Source: Alistipes senegalensis JC50
GTDB lineage: Bacteria > Bacteroidota > Bacteroidia > Bacteroidales > Rikenellaceae
Direction of reading: 5' to 3'
DNA length: 64,000 nucleotides
Assembly: GCF_025145645.1 (NCBI RefSeq)
Contig: NZ_CP102252.1
Span: 2,480,001-2,544,000, forward strand
Shown: one piece after another, positions 26,465 to 38,812 of the stretch
How the letters are laid out: every line of letters starts with the position of its first letter
How positions within the stretch are numbered: position 1 is the stretch's first letter
Made by a program: the position numbers and the translations under genes
Notes under the pieces: model-generated
Seen by the model: the letters and a program-made list of their open reading frames with translations, nothing else
Database searches by the model: none
Told to the model about the DNA's origin: nothing

Positions 26465-27757
26465 ATGAAACGCGAAAATCTCCACTTCGAAACGCTGCAA
26501 CTCCATGTGGGCCAGGAGCGGCCCGATCCCGTGACCGACGCACGTGCGGTGCCGATCTATCAGACCACCTCTTATGTCTTCCGCGACTCGGCGCACGCCG
26601 CCGCCCGTTTCGGATTGCAGGACCCCGGCAATATCTACGGACGCCTGACCAACCCGACGCAGTCGGTCTTCGAGGAGCGTGTCGCCGCGCTCGAAGGCGG
26701 CGTCGCGGCGCTGGCCGTAGCCTCGGGAGCCGCGGCCATCGCCTACGCCTTTCAGAATATCACCCGCGCGGGGGAGCACATCGTTGCGGCCGAAACCATC
26801 TACGGCGGCACCTACAACCTGCTGGCGAATACGCTGCCGACCTATGGCGTGACGGCGACTTTCGTCGATCCGTCGGACGTTGCGAATTTCGAGCGGGCCG
26901 TGCGCCCCGAGACCCGGGCGATCTTCATCGAGACGCTGGGAAATCCCAATTCGAACGTCATCGACATCGAAGCGGTGGCCGCCGTCGCACACCGCCACGG
27001 GATTCCGCTGATCGTCGATAATACGTTCGGAACTCCCTACCTGATCCGCCCCATCGAACACGGAGCCGACATCGTCGTGCATTCGGCGACGAAGTTCATC
27101 GGCGGCCACGGCACGTCGCTGGGCGGCGTGATCGTTGACTCGGGCCGCTTCGACTGGGCCGCCTCGGGCAAATTCCCGCAGCTCTCCGAACCCGATCCCA
27201 GCTACCACGGCGTGCGCTTCACCGAAGCGGCCGGCGCTGCGGCCTATGCCGTGCGCATCCGGGCGATCCTGCTGCGCGACACGGGCGCCGCGCTTTCGCC
27301 CTTCAACGCCTTCATTCTGTTGCAGGGGCTCGAAACTCTCTCGCTGCGTGTCGAGCGGCACGTGCAGAACGCCCTGAAGGTGGTGGAGTACCTGTCGCAC
27401 CATCCCGGAGTCGTCCGGGTGAACCACCCGGCGCTGCCCGGCCATCCCGACCACGCGCTCTATGAAAGGTATTTCCCGCAGGGCGGCGGCTCGATCTTTA
27501 CCTTCGAGATCCGCGGCGGTCAGGAGGAGGCGCACCGTTTCATCGACTCGCTGGAGATCTTCTCGCTGCTTGCGAACGTCGCCGACGTGAAGTCGCTGGT
27601 AATCCACCCGGCGACGACCACCCACTCGCAGCTTTCGCCCGAGGAGCTGGCCGCGCAGGGGATCACGCCTGCCACGGTGCGCCTCTCCGTCGGCACGGAG
27701 CATGTCGATGACCTGATCGCCGACATCGAACAGGCGCTGGACGCCGCCGTGCGCTGA
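26465..27757 (+). CDS. metY: O-acetylhomoserine sulfhydrylase (MetY)
   Basis: 430 residues, a full-length Cys/Met-metabolism PLP enzyme. The PLP lysine is K210 in VVHSATKFIGGHG; other landmarks are YGRLTNPTQSVFEERVAALEGG and the C-terminal SVGTEHVDDLIADIEQAL. The length and the YGRLTNPTQ motif favour MetY over cystathionine gamma-synthase. It makes homocysteine from O-acetylhomoserine and sulfide. A divergent Lrp gene probably regulates it. Part of a sulfur/nitrogen cluster with cysK-cysE 7 kb away. Confidence 0.92.
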   Translation: MKRENLHFETLQLHVGQERPDPVTDARAVPIYQTTSYVFRDSAHAAARFGLQDPGNIYGRLTNPTQSVFEERVAALEGGVAALAVASGAAAIAYAFQNITRAGEHIVAAETIYGGTYNLLANTLPTYGVTATFVDPSDVANFERAVRPETRAIFIETLGNPNSNVIDIEAVAAVAHRHGIPLIVDNTFGTPYLIRPIEHGADIVVHSATKFIGGHGTSLGGVIVDSGRFDWAASGKFPQLSEPDPSYHGVRFTEAAGAAAYAVRIRAILLRDTGAALSPFNAFILLQGLETLSLRVERHVQNALKVVEYLSHHPGVVRVNHPALPGHPDHALYERYFPQGGGSIFTFEIRGGQEEAHRFIDSLEIFSLLANVADVKSLVIHPATTTHSQLSPEELAAQGITPATVRLSVGTEHVDDLIADIEQALDAAVR

Positions 27758-27783
27758 TCGGAACGCTCCGGAGGCTGCCCGGA

Positions 27784-29031
27784 TCAGCTGTTGTAGGATG
27801 TTTCGCCGTGTTCGTAGTAGTCGAGTCCGTCCTCTTCGATGCGGCGATCGACGCGCAGTCCGATCGTGCTGCGGATGGTTCCGAAGAGGATGAGGCCGCA
27901 GACGAGCGCCCATGCGGCGTAGACGGCGGCTCCGAGCGTCTGAATGCCGAGCATCCGCCAGCCCCCGCCGTAGAACAGACCGCCGTCGGTAGCGAACACT
28001 CCGGTCAGCACGGTTCCCAGCGAACCGCACACTCCGTGCACGGAGATCGCGCCCACGGGGTCATCAACCTTCACGACGGCGTCGAAGAAGTTCACGGCGA
28101 AGACCATCGCCATGCCGCAGAGAATGCCGATCGCCGCCGCGCCGGCCGGCGTCACCGCATCGCAGCCGGCCGTGATGCCGACCAGGCCGGCGAGCACCCC
28201 GTTGAGCGACAGCGACAACGACGGCTTTCCGTAACGGAACCAGGCCGCGAACAATGCGGTGAGCGCACCCGTCGCAGCGGCGATATTGGTGTTCATGAAG
28301 ACCTGCGAGGCGCTCTCCTGCAAGGCGGGGGTCGCTATGCCCACCGTGCTGCCGGGGTTGAATCCGAACCAGCCGATCCAGAGGATGAAGACGCCCAGCG
28401 TGGCGATGGTCAGATTGTGCCCGAGGATGGCCCGGGGTTTCCCGTTCTTGTATTTCCCGATGCGCGGGCCGACCAGCGCCGCCCCTACGAGCGCCAGCCA
28501 TCCGCCCACGGAGTGCACTACGGCCGATCCGGCGAAGTCGTGGAAACCCAGGGCGGCCAGCCAGCCGCCGCCCCAGGTCCAGTGTCCGGCCAGCGGGTAG
28601 ACGAGCGCCGAGATGAAGATGCAATAGACGAAATAGGCCCTGAACTGCGTCCGTTCGGCCATAGCTCCCGAGACGATGGTGGCCGTCGTGGCGCAGAACA
28701 TGGTCTGGAAGATCAGAAACGCGGTCTGCGGAATGTTGTCCGGGATGGAGGCGCCGGGTGCGAACGGATTGGCCAGCAGCCCGGCGAACGCGTCGGCACC
28801 GAACATCAGCCGGAAGCCCAGAAGCCAGAACAGCAAAGCCCCGAAACAGAAGTCGAGCAGATTCTTCATCAGGATGTTGGCCGTGTTCTTCGACCGTGTG
28901 AAGCCGGCCTCCACCGATGCGAAGCCCATCTGCATCATGAAGATAAGAATTGCCGCCAGCAGCACCCAGATGGTGTCTGCGGCCGAAGAGAGCCCGTCGA
29001 TGCGGGCCGTGATGTCCATCGTGTTTTCCAT
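27784..29031 (-). CDS. amt: Ammonium transporter Amt
   Basis: 415 residues, eleven predicted helices. Amt landmarks: ILIFMMQMGFASVEAGFTRSKN, GGWLAALGFHDFAGSAVVHS with the twin-His region (DFAGSAVVH, and VHGVCGSLG later), and WFGFNPGS. It sits in the inner membrane and admits ammonium. It follows glnK by 33 bp; PII plugs the Amt pore when nitrogen is plentiful. The short MENT leader before MDIT leaves a 12-base ambiguity in the start. Confidence 0.94.
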   Translation of the reverse strand: MENTMDITARIDGLSSAADTIWVLLAAILIFMMQMGFASVEAGFTRSKNTANILMKNLLDFCFGALLFWLLGFRLMFGADAFAGLLANPFAPGASIPDNIPQTAFLIFQTMFCATTATIVSGAMAERTQFRAYFVYCIFISALVYPLAGHWTWGGGWLAALGFHDFAGSAVVHSVGGWLALVGAALVGPRIGKYKNGKPRAILGHNLTIATLGVFILWIGWFGFNPGSTVGIATPALQESASQVFMNTNIAAATGALTALFAAWFRYGKPSLSLSLNGVLAGLVGITAGCDAVTPAGAAAIGILCGMAMVFAVNFFDAVVKVDDPVGAISVHGVCGSLGTVLTGVFATDGGLFYGGGWRMLGIQTLGAAVYAAWALVCGLILFGTIRSTIGLRVDRRIEEDGLDYYEHGETSYNS

Positions 29032-29064
29032 AACCTGAAATCTTAACCTAACCTTCGTTCGTAT

Positions 29065-29448
29065 TTACTTTTTCTCCGGAGTCCCGGCCGCCATCTCTTC
29101 GGGCGAGCGCTTGTGGTTGATCTGTTCGTCGCAGCGTCCCGTGCGGATGCTGTAATAGTGGTCGATGTCCGACACCCAGACGCGCCCGTCGCCGATCTCG
29201 CCCGTGCGCGCCGTGCGGATGATCGTGTCGATGGCCTTGTCGCACAGTTCGTCGCGGACGATCAGGATCAGCATCATGCGCTCGATGATGTCCGTTTCGT
29301 ACATCACGCCGCGGTAGACGCGGCGGTTGCGGGCGTGGCCCGAGCCCCGCACATCGACGTAGGAGAACCACTCCACGCCGTTTTCCAGCAAGGCTTCCTT
29401 CGTCTCCTCGAACCTCGTTCGACGGATGACAGCTTCGATTTTCTTCAT
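29065..29448 (-). CDS. glnK: PII nitrogen-regulatory protein (GlnK)
   Basis: 127 residues from MKKIEAVIRRTRFEETKEAL. The T-loop segment RRVYRGVMYETDIIERM keeps the two tyrosines spaced as in GlnB/GlnK, and the C-terminal signature TARTGEIGDGRVWV matches the PII 2-oxoglutarate/ATP site. It lies directly upstream of amt, the usual glnK-amt pair, and divergent to gltB. The reading frame is open upstream, but the start is fixed by homology and by a terminator at 29541-29570. A 222-nt leader with a small ORF and that terminator suggests attenuation control. Confidence 0.93.
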   Translation of the reverse strand: MKKIEAVIRRTRFEETKEALLENGVEWFSYVDVRGSGHARNRRVYRGVMYETDIIERMMLILIVRDELCDKAIDTIIRTARTGEIGDGRVWVSDIDHYYSIRTGRCDEQINHKRSPEEMAAGTPEKK

Positions 29449-29540
29449 AATAATATATTGGATTGGGTTTGGGAATTTCTCGGAATCCCGGATTTGCGGA
29501 CCCGGGTCTTTCCGCCGCAGGCGAAAAGCCGGAAAGAAAA

Positions 29541-29570
29541 ACGCCACGAGGGTCGATTTCCCTGTGGCGT
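29541..29570 (-). terminator. Intrinsic terminator inside the glnK-amt leader
   Basis: On the reverse strand, arms ACGCCAC/GTGGCGT (29564-29570 with 29541-29547), extended by AGGG/CCCT with a one-base bulge, followed at once by TTTTCTTTCC. It lies between the promoter and glnK, 93 nt before the start codon, so it can only be an attenuator or the end of a short leader RNA. Confidence 0.75.
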
Positions 29571-29574
29571 CGTG

Positions 29575-29652
29575 TCAGCGCTGTCGTGAGGCGGCAGATT
29601 CGATGGTGATCGACCATCGGTCGTTGCGTGTATCCGGAGATGTTTTTCGCAT
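29575..29652 (-). CDS. Putative 25-residue leader peptide of glnK-amt
   Basis: ATG at 29652 to TGA at 29575, 18 nt downstream of the predicted start of transcription. It encodes MRKTSPDTRN then DRWSITIESAASRQR. Composition: four Arg and five Ser, no repeated run of one amino acid. It ends four bases before the terminator stem begins. A perfect 7-bp inverted repeat (CGATGGT/ACCATCG, 29601-29619) lies within it and could act as a pause hairpin. Translation is a hypothesis from position alone. Confidence 0.4.
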   Translation of the reverse strand: MRKTSPDTRNDRWSITIESAASRQR

Positions 29653-29676
29653 GATTGCCGCTGTATTGTATCCGTT

Positions 29677-29707
29677 GCAAATATAGGCATTATTAAAATA
29701 ATTTCAA
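29677..29707 (-). promoter_or_regulatory. Promoter of glnK-amt
   Basis: On the reverse strand, TTG (29705-29707) and TATATTTGC (29677-29685) with a 19-bp spacer. Transcription should start near 29670, giving a leader of about 220 nt. Confidence 0.7.
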
Positions 29708-29747
29708 AACAAATGCGCCGAAACAGCTCTTTTTTTTCAGAAATCGT

Positions 29748-29755
29748 TATATTTG
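29748..29755 (+). promoter_or_regulatory. -7 element of gltB
   Basis: TATATTTG, 24 nt before the ATG at 29779. It lies downstream of an in-frame ATG at 29713, ruling that codon out. No good upstream TTG is visible, so expression may need an activator. Confidence 0.6.
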
Positions 29756-29778
29756 TAGCGGTTAGATCAGGTTGCCCT

Positions 29779-34254
<4,476 letters not shown>

Positions 34255-34288
34255 TCGCGGCCTTCGGGCCGGAACGAAGAAGAAATGA

Positions 34289-34320
34289 TTGGATTTCTCG
34301 AAAAAATGATTTATATTTGC
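34289..34320 (+). promoter_or_regulatory. Promoter of the cysK-cysE leader transcript
   Basis: TTG at 34289-34291 and TATATTTGC at 34312-34320 with a 20-bp spacer, a full match to the Bacteroidetes housekeeping promoter. It gives a leader of about 205 nt before cysK. Confidence 0.75.
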
Positions 34321-34344
34321 TTCCGATTGAACCCTGTGTTTTTC

Positions 34345-34446
34345 ATGCTGGCAGTAAAAAATACGATGTGTTGTGCAGCGGCGATCTGTTGTCGTTGCGA
34401 TTCGTCGTGTCTGCTGCCGGGCAGGGTTGAAATGTGGAAGAAGTGA
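34345..34446 (+). CDS. Cysteine-rich leader peptide controlling cysK
   Basis: 33 codons, ATG at 34345 and TGA at 34444-34446. The middle reads TMCCAAAICCRCDSSC: six Cys codons within 14 residues (C9, C10, C15, C16, C18, C22). It starts about 18 nt into the predicted transcript and ends 35 nt before a terminator stem. In amino-acid attenuators the leader carries repeated codons of the pathway product; here the downstream genes make cysteine. Too short for ordinary gene finding, but the match of codons to pathway is hard to explain otherwise. Confidence 0.82.
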   Translation: MLAVKNTMCCAAAICCRCDSSCLLPGRVEMWKK

Positions 34447-34515
34447 TTCAATGAGGTAATTCCTATCGTTTTATAGATTCGGCGGCAGACGTTTGTCTGC
34501 CGCTTTTTTGTTTTT
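34409..34515 (+). promoter_or_regulatory. Cysteine attenuator: competing antiterminator and terminator
   Basis: Terminator: 9-bp perfect stem GCGGCAGAC (34482-34490) with GTCTGCCGC (34495-34503), 4-nt loop, then TTTTTTGTTTTT. Antiterminator: GTCTGCTGCC (34409-34418), overlapping Cys22 and the next two codons, is complementary to GGCGGCAGAC (34481-34490) with one G-U pair. Sequestering hairpin: CTGCC (34414-34418) with GGCAG (34420-34424). A ribosome stalled at C15-C18 for lack of Cys-tRNA would leave 34409-34418 free to disrupt the terminator. Once the peptide is finished, the local hairpin can form and the terminator folds. The mechanism is inferred; the pairings are seen. Confidence 0.8.
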
Positions 34516-34533
34516 CAAGAAAAACCGGAAATT

Positions 34534-35493
34534 ATGAAGAAAATTGTGAATTCCGTTCTGGAACTTGTCGGCGATACGCCGATGGTCGAATTGGAGCGTC
34601 TGGGCCGGGATGCGGGCGCTGTGGCGAGGGTCGTGGCGAAAGTCGAACTGTTCAATCCCGCGGGAAGCGTGAAGGACCGCGTCGCCCTGGCGATGGTCGA
34701 GCGGGCCGAAGCCGACGGCACACTCCGTCCCGGAGCCACGATCATCGAACCCACGAGCGGAAATACGGGCGTCGGGCTGGCGCTGGTCAGCGCCCTGAAG
34801 GGCTACCGGCTGATTCTGACCATGCCCGAGACGATGAGCGTCGAGCGCCGGCGGCTCGTGGCGGCCTACGGCGCGCAAGTGGTCCTCACCCCCGGCGCCG
34901 AGGGGATGAAGGGGGCCATCGCCCGGGCGCAGGTGCTCCGTGAGGAGATTCCCGGCTCGGTCATCCTCCAGCAGTTCGAGAACCCCGCCAACCCCGCGCG
35001 GCACTACCGCACCACCGCCGAGGAGATCTGGCGCGACACCGAGGGCGGAATCGACCTTTTCGTGGCCGGGGTCGGCACGGGCGGAACCGTCAGCGGCACA
35101 GGCCGCCGGCTCAAAGAGCTGAATCCCGCGGTACGGATTGCGGCCGTGGAGCCGGCCGCCTCTCCCGTGCTGTCGGGCGGAGCCCCGGGGGCCCATAAGA
35201 TACAGGGTATCGGCGCCGGCTTCGTTCCCGGGAACTACGATCCCTCGGTTGTGGATCTCGTCGTGCCGGTCGCCGACGACGAAGCCATCGCTACGGCGCG
35301 GCTGCTGGCCTCGCGCGAGGGGCTGTTGGTCGGCATCTCGTCCGGAGCCGCCGCATACGCGGCCCTGCAACTGGCCAAACGGGAGGAGTACCGCGGCAAA
35401 ACGATCGTCGTGCTGCTGCCGGACACGGGCGAACGCTATCTTTCGACCTTGCTGTACGCTTTCGACGAATACAAAACCGATATCCGCCTATGA
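34534..35493 (+). CDS. cysK: Cysteine synthase A (O-acetylserine sulfhydrylase)
   Basis: 319 residues. PLP lysine K47 in NPAGSVKDRVAL; substrate loop PTSGNTGVGLALV; cofactor phosphate loop GVGTGGTVSGTG; and the C-terminal SSGAAAYAAL. It makes cysteine from O-acetylserine and sulfide. The stop overlaps the cysE start by 4 bp (ATGA), so the two enzymes of the pathway are translated together. Expression is probably controlled by the cysteine leader peptide and terminator immediately upstream. Confidence 0.95.
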   Translation: MKKIVNSVLELVGDTPMVELERLGRDAGAVARVVAKVELFNPAGSVKDRVALAMVERAEADGTLRPGATIIEPTSGNTGVGLALVSALKGYRLILTMPETMSVERRRLVAAYGAQVVLTPGAEGMKGAIARAQVLREEIPGSVILQQFENPANPARHYRTTAEEIWRDTEGGIDLFVAGVGTGGTVSGTGRRLKELNPAVRIAAVEPAASPVLSGGAPGAHKIQGIGAGFVPGNYDPSVVDLVVPVADDEAIATARLLASREGLLVGISSGAAAYAALQLAKREEYRGKTIVVLLPDTGERYLSTLLYAFDEYKTDIRL

Positions 35494-36359
35494 ACCCCGC
35501 ATCCTCCGATATGCGCTTCGGGCGGATCGCCGAAGCCCTCGCAGCGCCGGATGCCCACATCCCTGCGGCCGCTTCGGCGGGTATCGACCCCGCGGAACTG
35601 AAACGTGCCCTGCTGCTTTTCCGCTCGGCGGTCTTCGCCGGGTATTTCGACTCGGAACCGCTCGGCGGGCTCCTCGGCGACCTCTACTCCATTCTCGCCC
35701 GCCAGAGCGCCCGGGCCTGCGCCATCTTCCGCCGCGGGGAGCATCCGGACGCCGGGCGGTTCGGCGAGCGGGTCGCCGGACAGCTGCTGGAGCTGCTGCC
35801 CGAACTGCGCCGCCGGCTCGGAACCGACGTGAAGGCCGTCTTCGACGGCGACCCTGCGGCCGCGAGCTACGAAGAGGTGATCCTTTGCTATCCGGCCCTC
35901 GTAGCCATGACCCACTACCGCTTCGCGCACGCCCTGCTGCAACTCGGCGTGCCGATCCTCCCGCGACTGATCTCCGAGGCGGCCCACTCGGCCACGGGCA
36001 TCGACATACACCCCGGTGCCGAGATCGGCGAATATTTCAGCATCGACCACGGTACGGGTGTCGTGATCGGCGAAACGTGCGTCATCGGCGACCACGTGCG
36101 GCTCTATCAGGGCGTGACGCTCGGCGCCAAGAGCTTCAAGTTCGACGCCGCGGGCAACATCCTCCGCGAACCGCGCCACCCGATTCTCGAAGACCGCGTG
36201 GTGGTTTATTCCAACTCCTCGATTCTGGGCCGCGTGCGGATCGGCCACGATTCGGTCATCGGCGGCAACGTCTGGCAGACGACCGATCTGCCGCCCTGTT
36301 CGCGGGTCGTTCAGGGGCGTGCGAGCATCTCGACTTTCGAGGACGGGGGCGGTATCTGA
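35490..36359 (+). CDS. cysE: Serine O-acetyltransferase (CysE/EpsC type)
   Basis: 289 residues. A helical N-terminal domain (to about 160) precedes the left-handed beta-helix of hexapeptide repeats (GIDIHPGAEIGEYFSIDHGTG, then VIGETCVIGDHVRLYQGVTLGA). The His in IDHGTG and the Asp upstream form the acetyltransferase active site. The length and extended N-terminus match the EpsC-type SATs of Bacteroidetes. It supplies O-acetylserine to CysK. A long hairpin terminator follows. Confidence 0.93.
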   Translation: MNPASSDMRFGRIAEALAAPDAHIPAAASAGIDPAELKRALLLFRSAVFAGYFDSEPLGGLLGDLYSILARQSARACAIFRRGEHPDAGRFGERVAGQLLELLPELRRRLGTDVKAVFDGDPAAASYEEVILCYPALVAMTHYRFAHALLQLGVPILPRLISEAAHSATGIDIHPGAEIGEYFSIDHGTGVVIGETCVIGDHVRLYQGVTLGAKSFKFDAAGNILREPRHPILEDRVVVYSNSSILGRVRIGHDSVIGGNVWQTTDLPPCSRVVQGRASISTFEDGGGI

Positions 36360-36398
36360 CCCCTCCCGGCGCCGGGAGCGGCGGCCCCGGGGCAAAAT

Positions 36399-36457
36399 AT
36401 TTCGGGCAGGCCGCGGAGAGCGAAAACTCTCCGTCGTACCTGCCCGAAATTGCGTTT
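36399..36457 (+). terminator. Long hairpin terminator after cysE
   Basis: Outer stem of 12 bp (36399-36410 with 36439-36450, ATTTCGGGCAGG and its complement) enclosing an inner 7-bp stem (36414-36420 with 36427-36433), followed by TGCGTTTTT. Being symmetrical and flanked by A/T, it can serve both cysE and the convergent PKD-like gene. Confidence 0.7.
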
Positions 36458-36480
36458 TTCCGAGGGCTATGCTCCGCGGA

Positions 36481-38076
36481 TCAGAAGTTCGAGATGTTGC
36501 CGTATTTGAATCCGGCCCAGCGGATTTTGCCGTCGATCCGGTATTCTTCGATGACGCGCTCCTCCTCGAAGGTGAGGAAGTTCACGCCCGAACCCACGTT
36601 CCGGTTCGAAGTGGTGTACATCATCACCGTGCCGTCGGCCAATGCGAAGAGCATATAGCAATTATTGCTTTTCATCGTACCTTCGACAATGGCCACGACA
36701 TCCTGATCGAACGTGTGGAACTCCGTGGGAGCTCCCGTCGCCGTGCGCTCCTTGACCAGCACTTTGCGCGGATTCGACGCCGCGGTGTAGAACATGTAAC
36801 CCGACTTGTAGTAGCTGCCTCCGTCGATGCGGATGACGCACGTCTTGCTGTCGGGACCGAACTCGGGGAGTTCGCGGTAAACCTCTTCGTAGACCTCCGA
36901 CATCTCTACGGCCGAGGTTCTCGGCGTGTAGGAGATCTTCACCTCGCGCGTGTAATATTTGCCGTCGGACTTCTTGCGGAACAGCATCATGACGCCCGAC
37001 TGCGGGGGATAGGCCATGACGTTGGCGTCCTTGATGAACCAGCCGTCGATGAACTCGTAGTCGGTGATGCCGCTCATGCCGCTGTCGTCGGGGAACTCCG
37101 TGATATTTCCCGCCCTTTCGCCGGAATCCGCCTCGGAGGTGCTGTAATCGAGATTGGCCACCAGGAAACGGCCGCCGTTTTCAGTCTGGTCGTAGATCAG
37201 ACCGTAGCCTTCGGCGTAGCGCGCCGTGATGAATTTCACCCCGTTGATCTGCTTGCCGTCGTAACGCACCGGCAGGTCGAGGAAATGTCCCGTATAGTAG
37301 ATGCGCGAGCCCTTGCGCTGGAAGACACGCCCGTCGTCGGCCATCACGTAGCTGATGAAGCCGCCGTGCATGAAGTCCTTCACCCGGAAGTTCTCCGGAA
37401 ACTCCTCATTGAGGAACTCTTGCTTCAGCGTCATTTCGTGCAGCAGGGTTTCGCCGCTGAACGAGGCGCAGTTCTCCGGATCGTCGTCGAGGAACATCTC
37501 TTTGCCGATGACGGATGACTTTTCGCACGACCAGTACTCCTGCAAGCGGGGGTTGTCGCCCGTGAAAGGAATCTGGATGCCGGCGCCGTTCTCGTAGTAG
37601 TCGAACGTGTAAAGCGCCGCCACGGTATAGCTGATAAAGTCGTAGCGCAGCGCCCCGTCCTTTTCGACCAACAGGTTGTAACCCGTCACGTAAGGCTGAT
37701 CGAGTTCGATGCTGAAAGGGAAGATCGTGGAGTTTCCCGCGGAGTTGCGGTGAATTTCGAAATAGCAGTAGACCCGGTTGGCTTCCATGTCGCACTCCCA
37801 GTCGAGGTCCTTCGTCGTGGCTACCTCCCTGCCGTCGATGACCCAGCGGTACGAGAGGTCGTTCATGTTCTTGTAGACGACGTTGGGCGTGATCTGCAAG
37901 CGGTCGGCGAGTTTGATCTTGTAGGCCCGGTTGGGGACGAACAGCGCCAGGTCGTTTTCCGGGTTGTCGATCACCGGCAGGTCGAGCGTCTTGTAGTCGG
38001 TGTTCGTGTCGTCGCTGTAACATCCGGTCAGCAGCGCCGCCACGACGGCCGGAATCAGAAATAGATATCGTTTCAT
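36481..38076 (-). CDS. PKD-like family lipoprotein of the SusCD locus
   Basis: 531 residues. Lipoprotein signal ending LLTGC (Cys19). An Ig/PKD-like segment (about 45-140) includes LSYRWVIDGREVATTKDLDWE; the rest looks like repeated beta-sheet blades. The match is to the PKD-like family seen downstream of SusD in Bacteroidetes. Probably exposed at the cell surface as an accessory substrate-binding lipoprotein. Last gene of the locus, 19 bp after the DUF4843 gene. Confidence 0.8.
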   Translation of the reverse strand: MKRYLFLIPAVVAALLTGCYSDDTNTDYKTLDLPVIDNPENDLALFVPNRAYKIKLADRLQITPNVVYKNMNDLSYRWVIDGREVATTKDLDWECDMEANRVYCYFEIHRNSAGNSTIFPFSIELDQPYVTGYNLLVEKDGALRYDFISYTVAALYTFDYYENGAGIQIPFTGDNPRLQEYWSCEKSSVIGKEMFLDDDPENCASFSGETLLHEMTLKQEFLNEEFPENFRVKDFMHGGFISYVMADDGRVFQRKGSRIYYTGHFLDLPVRYDGKQINGVKFITARYAEGYGLIYDQTENGGRFLVANLDYSTSEADSGERAGNITEFPDDSGMSGITDYEFIDGWFIKDANVMAYPPQSGVMMLFRKKSDGKYYTREVKISYTPRTSAVEMSEVYEEVYRELPEFGPDSKTCVIRIDGGSYYKSGYMFYTAASNPRKVLVKERTATGAPTEFHTFDQDVVAIVEGTMKSNNCYMLFALADGTVMMYTTSNRNVGSGVNFLTFEEERVIEEYRIDGKIRWAGFKYGNISNF

Positions 38077-38095
38077 AGTCTGTCTCTTTTAATGG

Positions 38096-38785
38096 TTAAC
38101 CCTGGATCGCCACTTTCATCTGTGTGCCGTCCTCCTCCGTCTGGGGATTCTCTGCGAGCCAGTACTTGAATTTGAGCGCATAGAACCGTTTTTCGCTGTC
38201 GCTCAGTTCGCCGTAGTCGCCCGTGAAGATATTCTGCGAGAACAGTCCGAACTTTTTGTCGCTGTATGTTCCCAGATAGAAATCCACGACCGACTGGTTC
38301 CACCACGAAGGCTGCGCGATCTGCGCCGTGACGCGGAGTTCGGCCTCCAGAAATCCGGTCTGCGTAGCGAAGAAGTTCTCGTTGCTTTCGAGGCTGAATT
38401 TGAGGTTGTAGGTGCCGTTCTCCATCCGGGAGGTCTTGTGGACCGTGACGAAGATCGTGTCGAGGAAGCTCTCCTTGTGGAAAACCAGCTCCGGGAGTTC
38501 GTATTCTTCGTTGGCTTTCAGCGTCGTCTGCTCGTCTCCGGGGTAGACCTTCAGGGCGTAGGAGAGGTCCTCGGTCAGCGGCCGTCCGGCGAATTTGATC
38601 GGCACGGCGATCTGCACGGTCTCCTTGGTCGTGGAGATGAACGAGAAATTGAAAACCGGATTCCCGCTCTCCGGATACGACATGTAGATGTATCGCTGGT
38701 CGGTCGGAGCGAGAATCTCCGACTTGTTGCAGGCGGTCATGGCCAATGCCGCTGCCGCTGCAAGTATGGCTGTCGTCTTTTTCAT
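38096..38785 (-). CDS. DUF4843 lipoprotein of the SusCD locus
   Basis: 229 residues from MKKTTAILAAAAALAMTAC (lipid Cys19). In-frame Mets at 38809 and 38800 would add residues before the signal peptide, so 38785 is preferred. The fold is beta-rich with a calx-beta-like feel (YALKVYPGDEQTTLKANEEY, then SLESNENFFATQTGF). It matches DUF4843, which accompanies SusD and PKD-like genes in peptide-associated loci. Likely surface-exposed; function unknown. Confidence 0.83.
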   Translation of the reverse strand: MKKTTAILAAAAALAMTACNKSEILAPTDQRYIYMSYPESGNPVFNFSFISTTKETVQIAVPIKFAGRPLTEDLSYALKVYPGDEQTTLKANEEYELPELVFHKESFLDTIFVTVHKTSRMENGTYNLKFSLESNENFFATQTGFLEAELRVTAQIAQPSWWNQSVVDFYLGTYSDKKFGLFSQNIFTGDYGELSDSEKRFYALKFKYWLAENPQTEEDGTQMKVAIQG

Positions 38786-38812
38786 CGTGTCTGCTTTCAT
38801 GTGTTTCATCGG

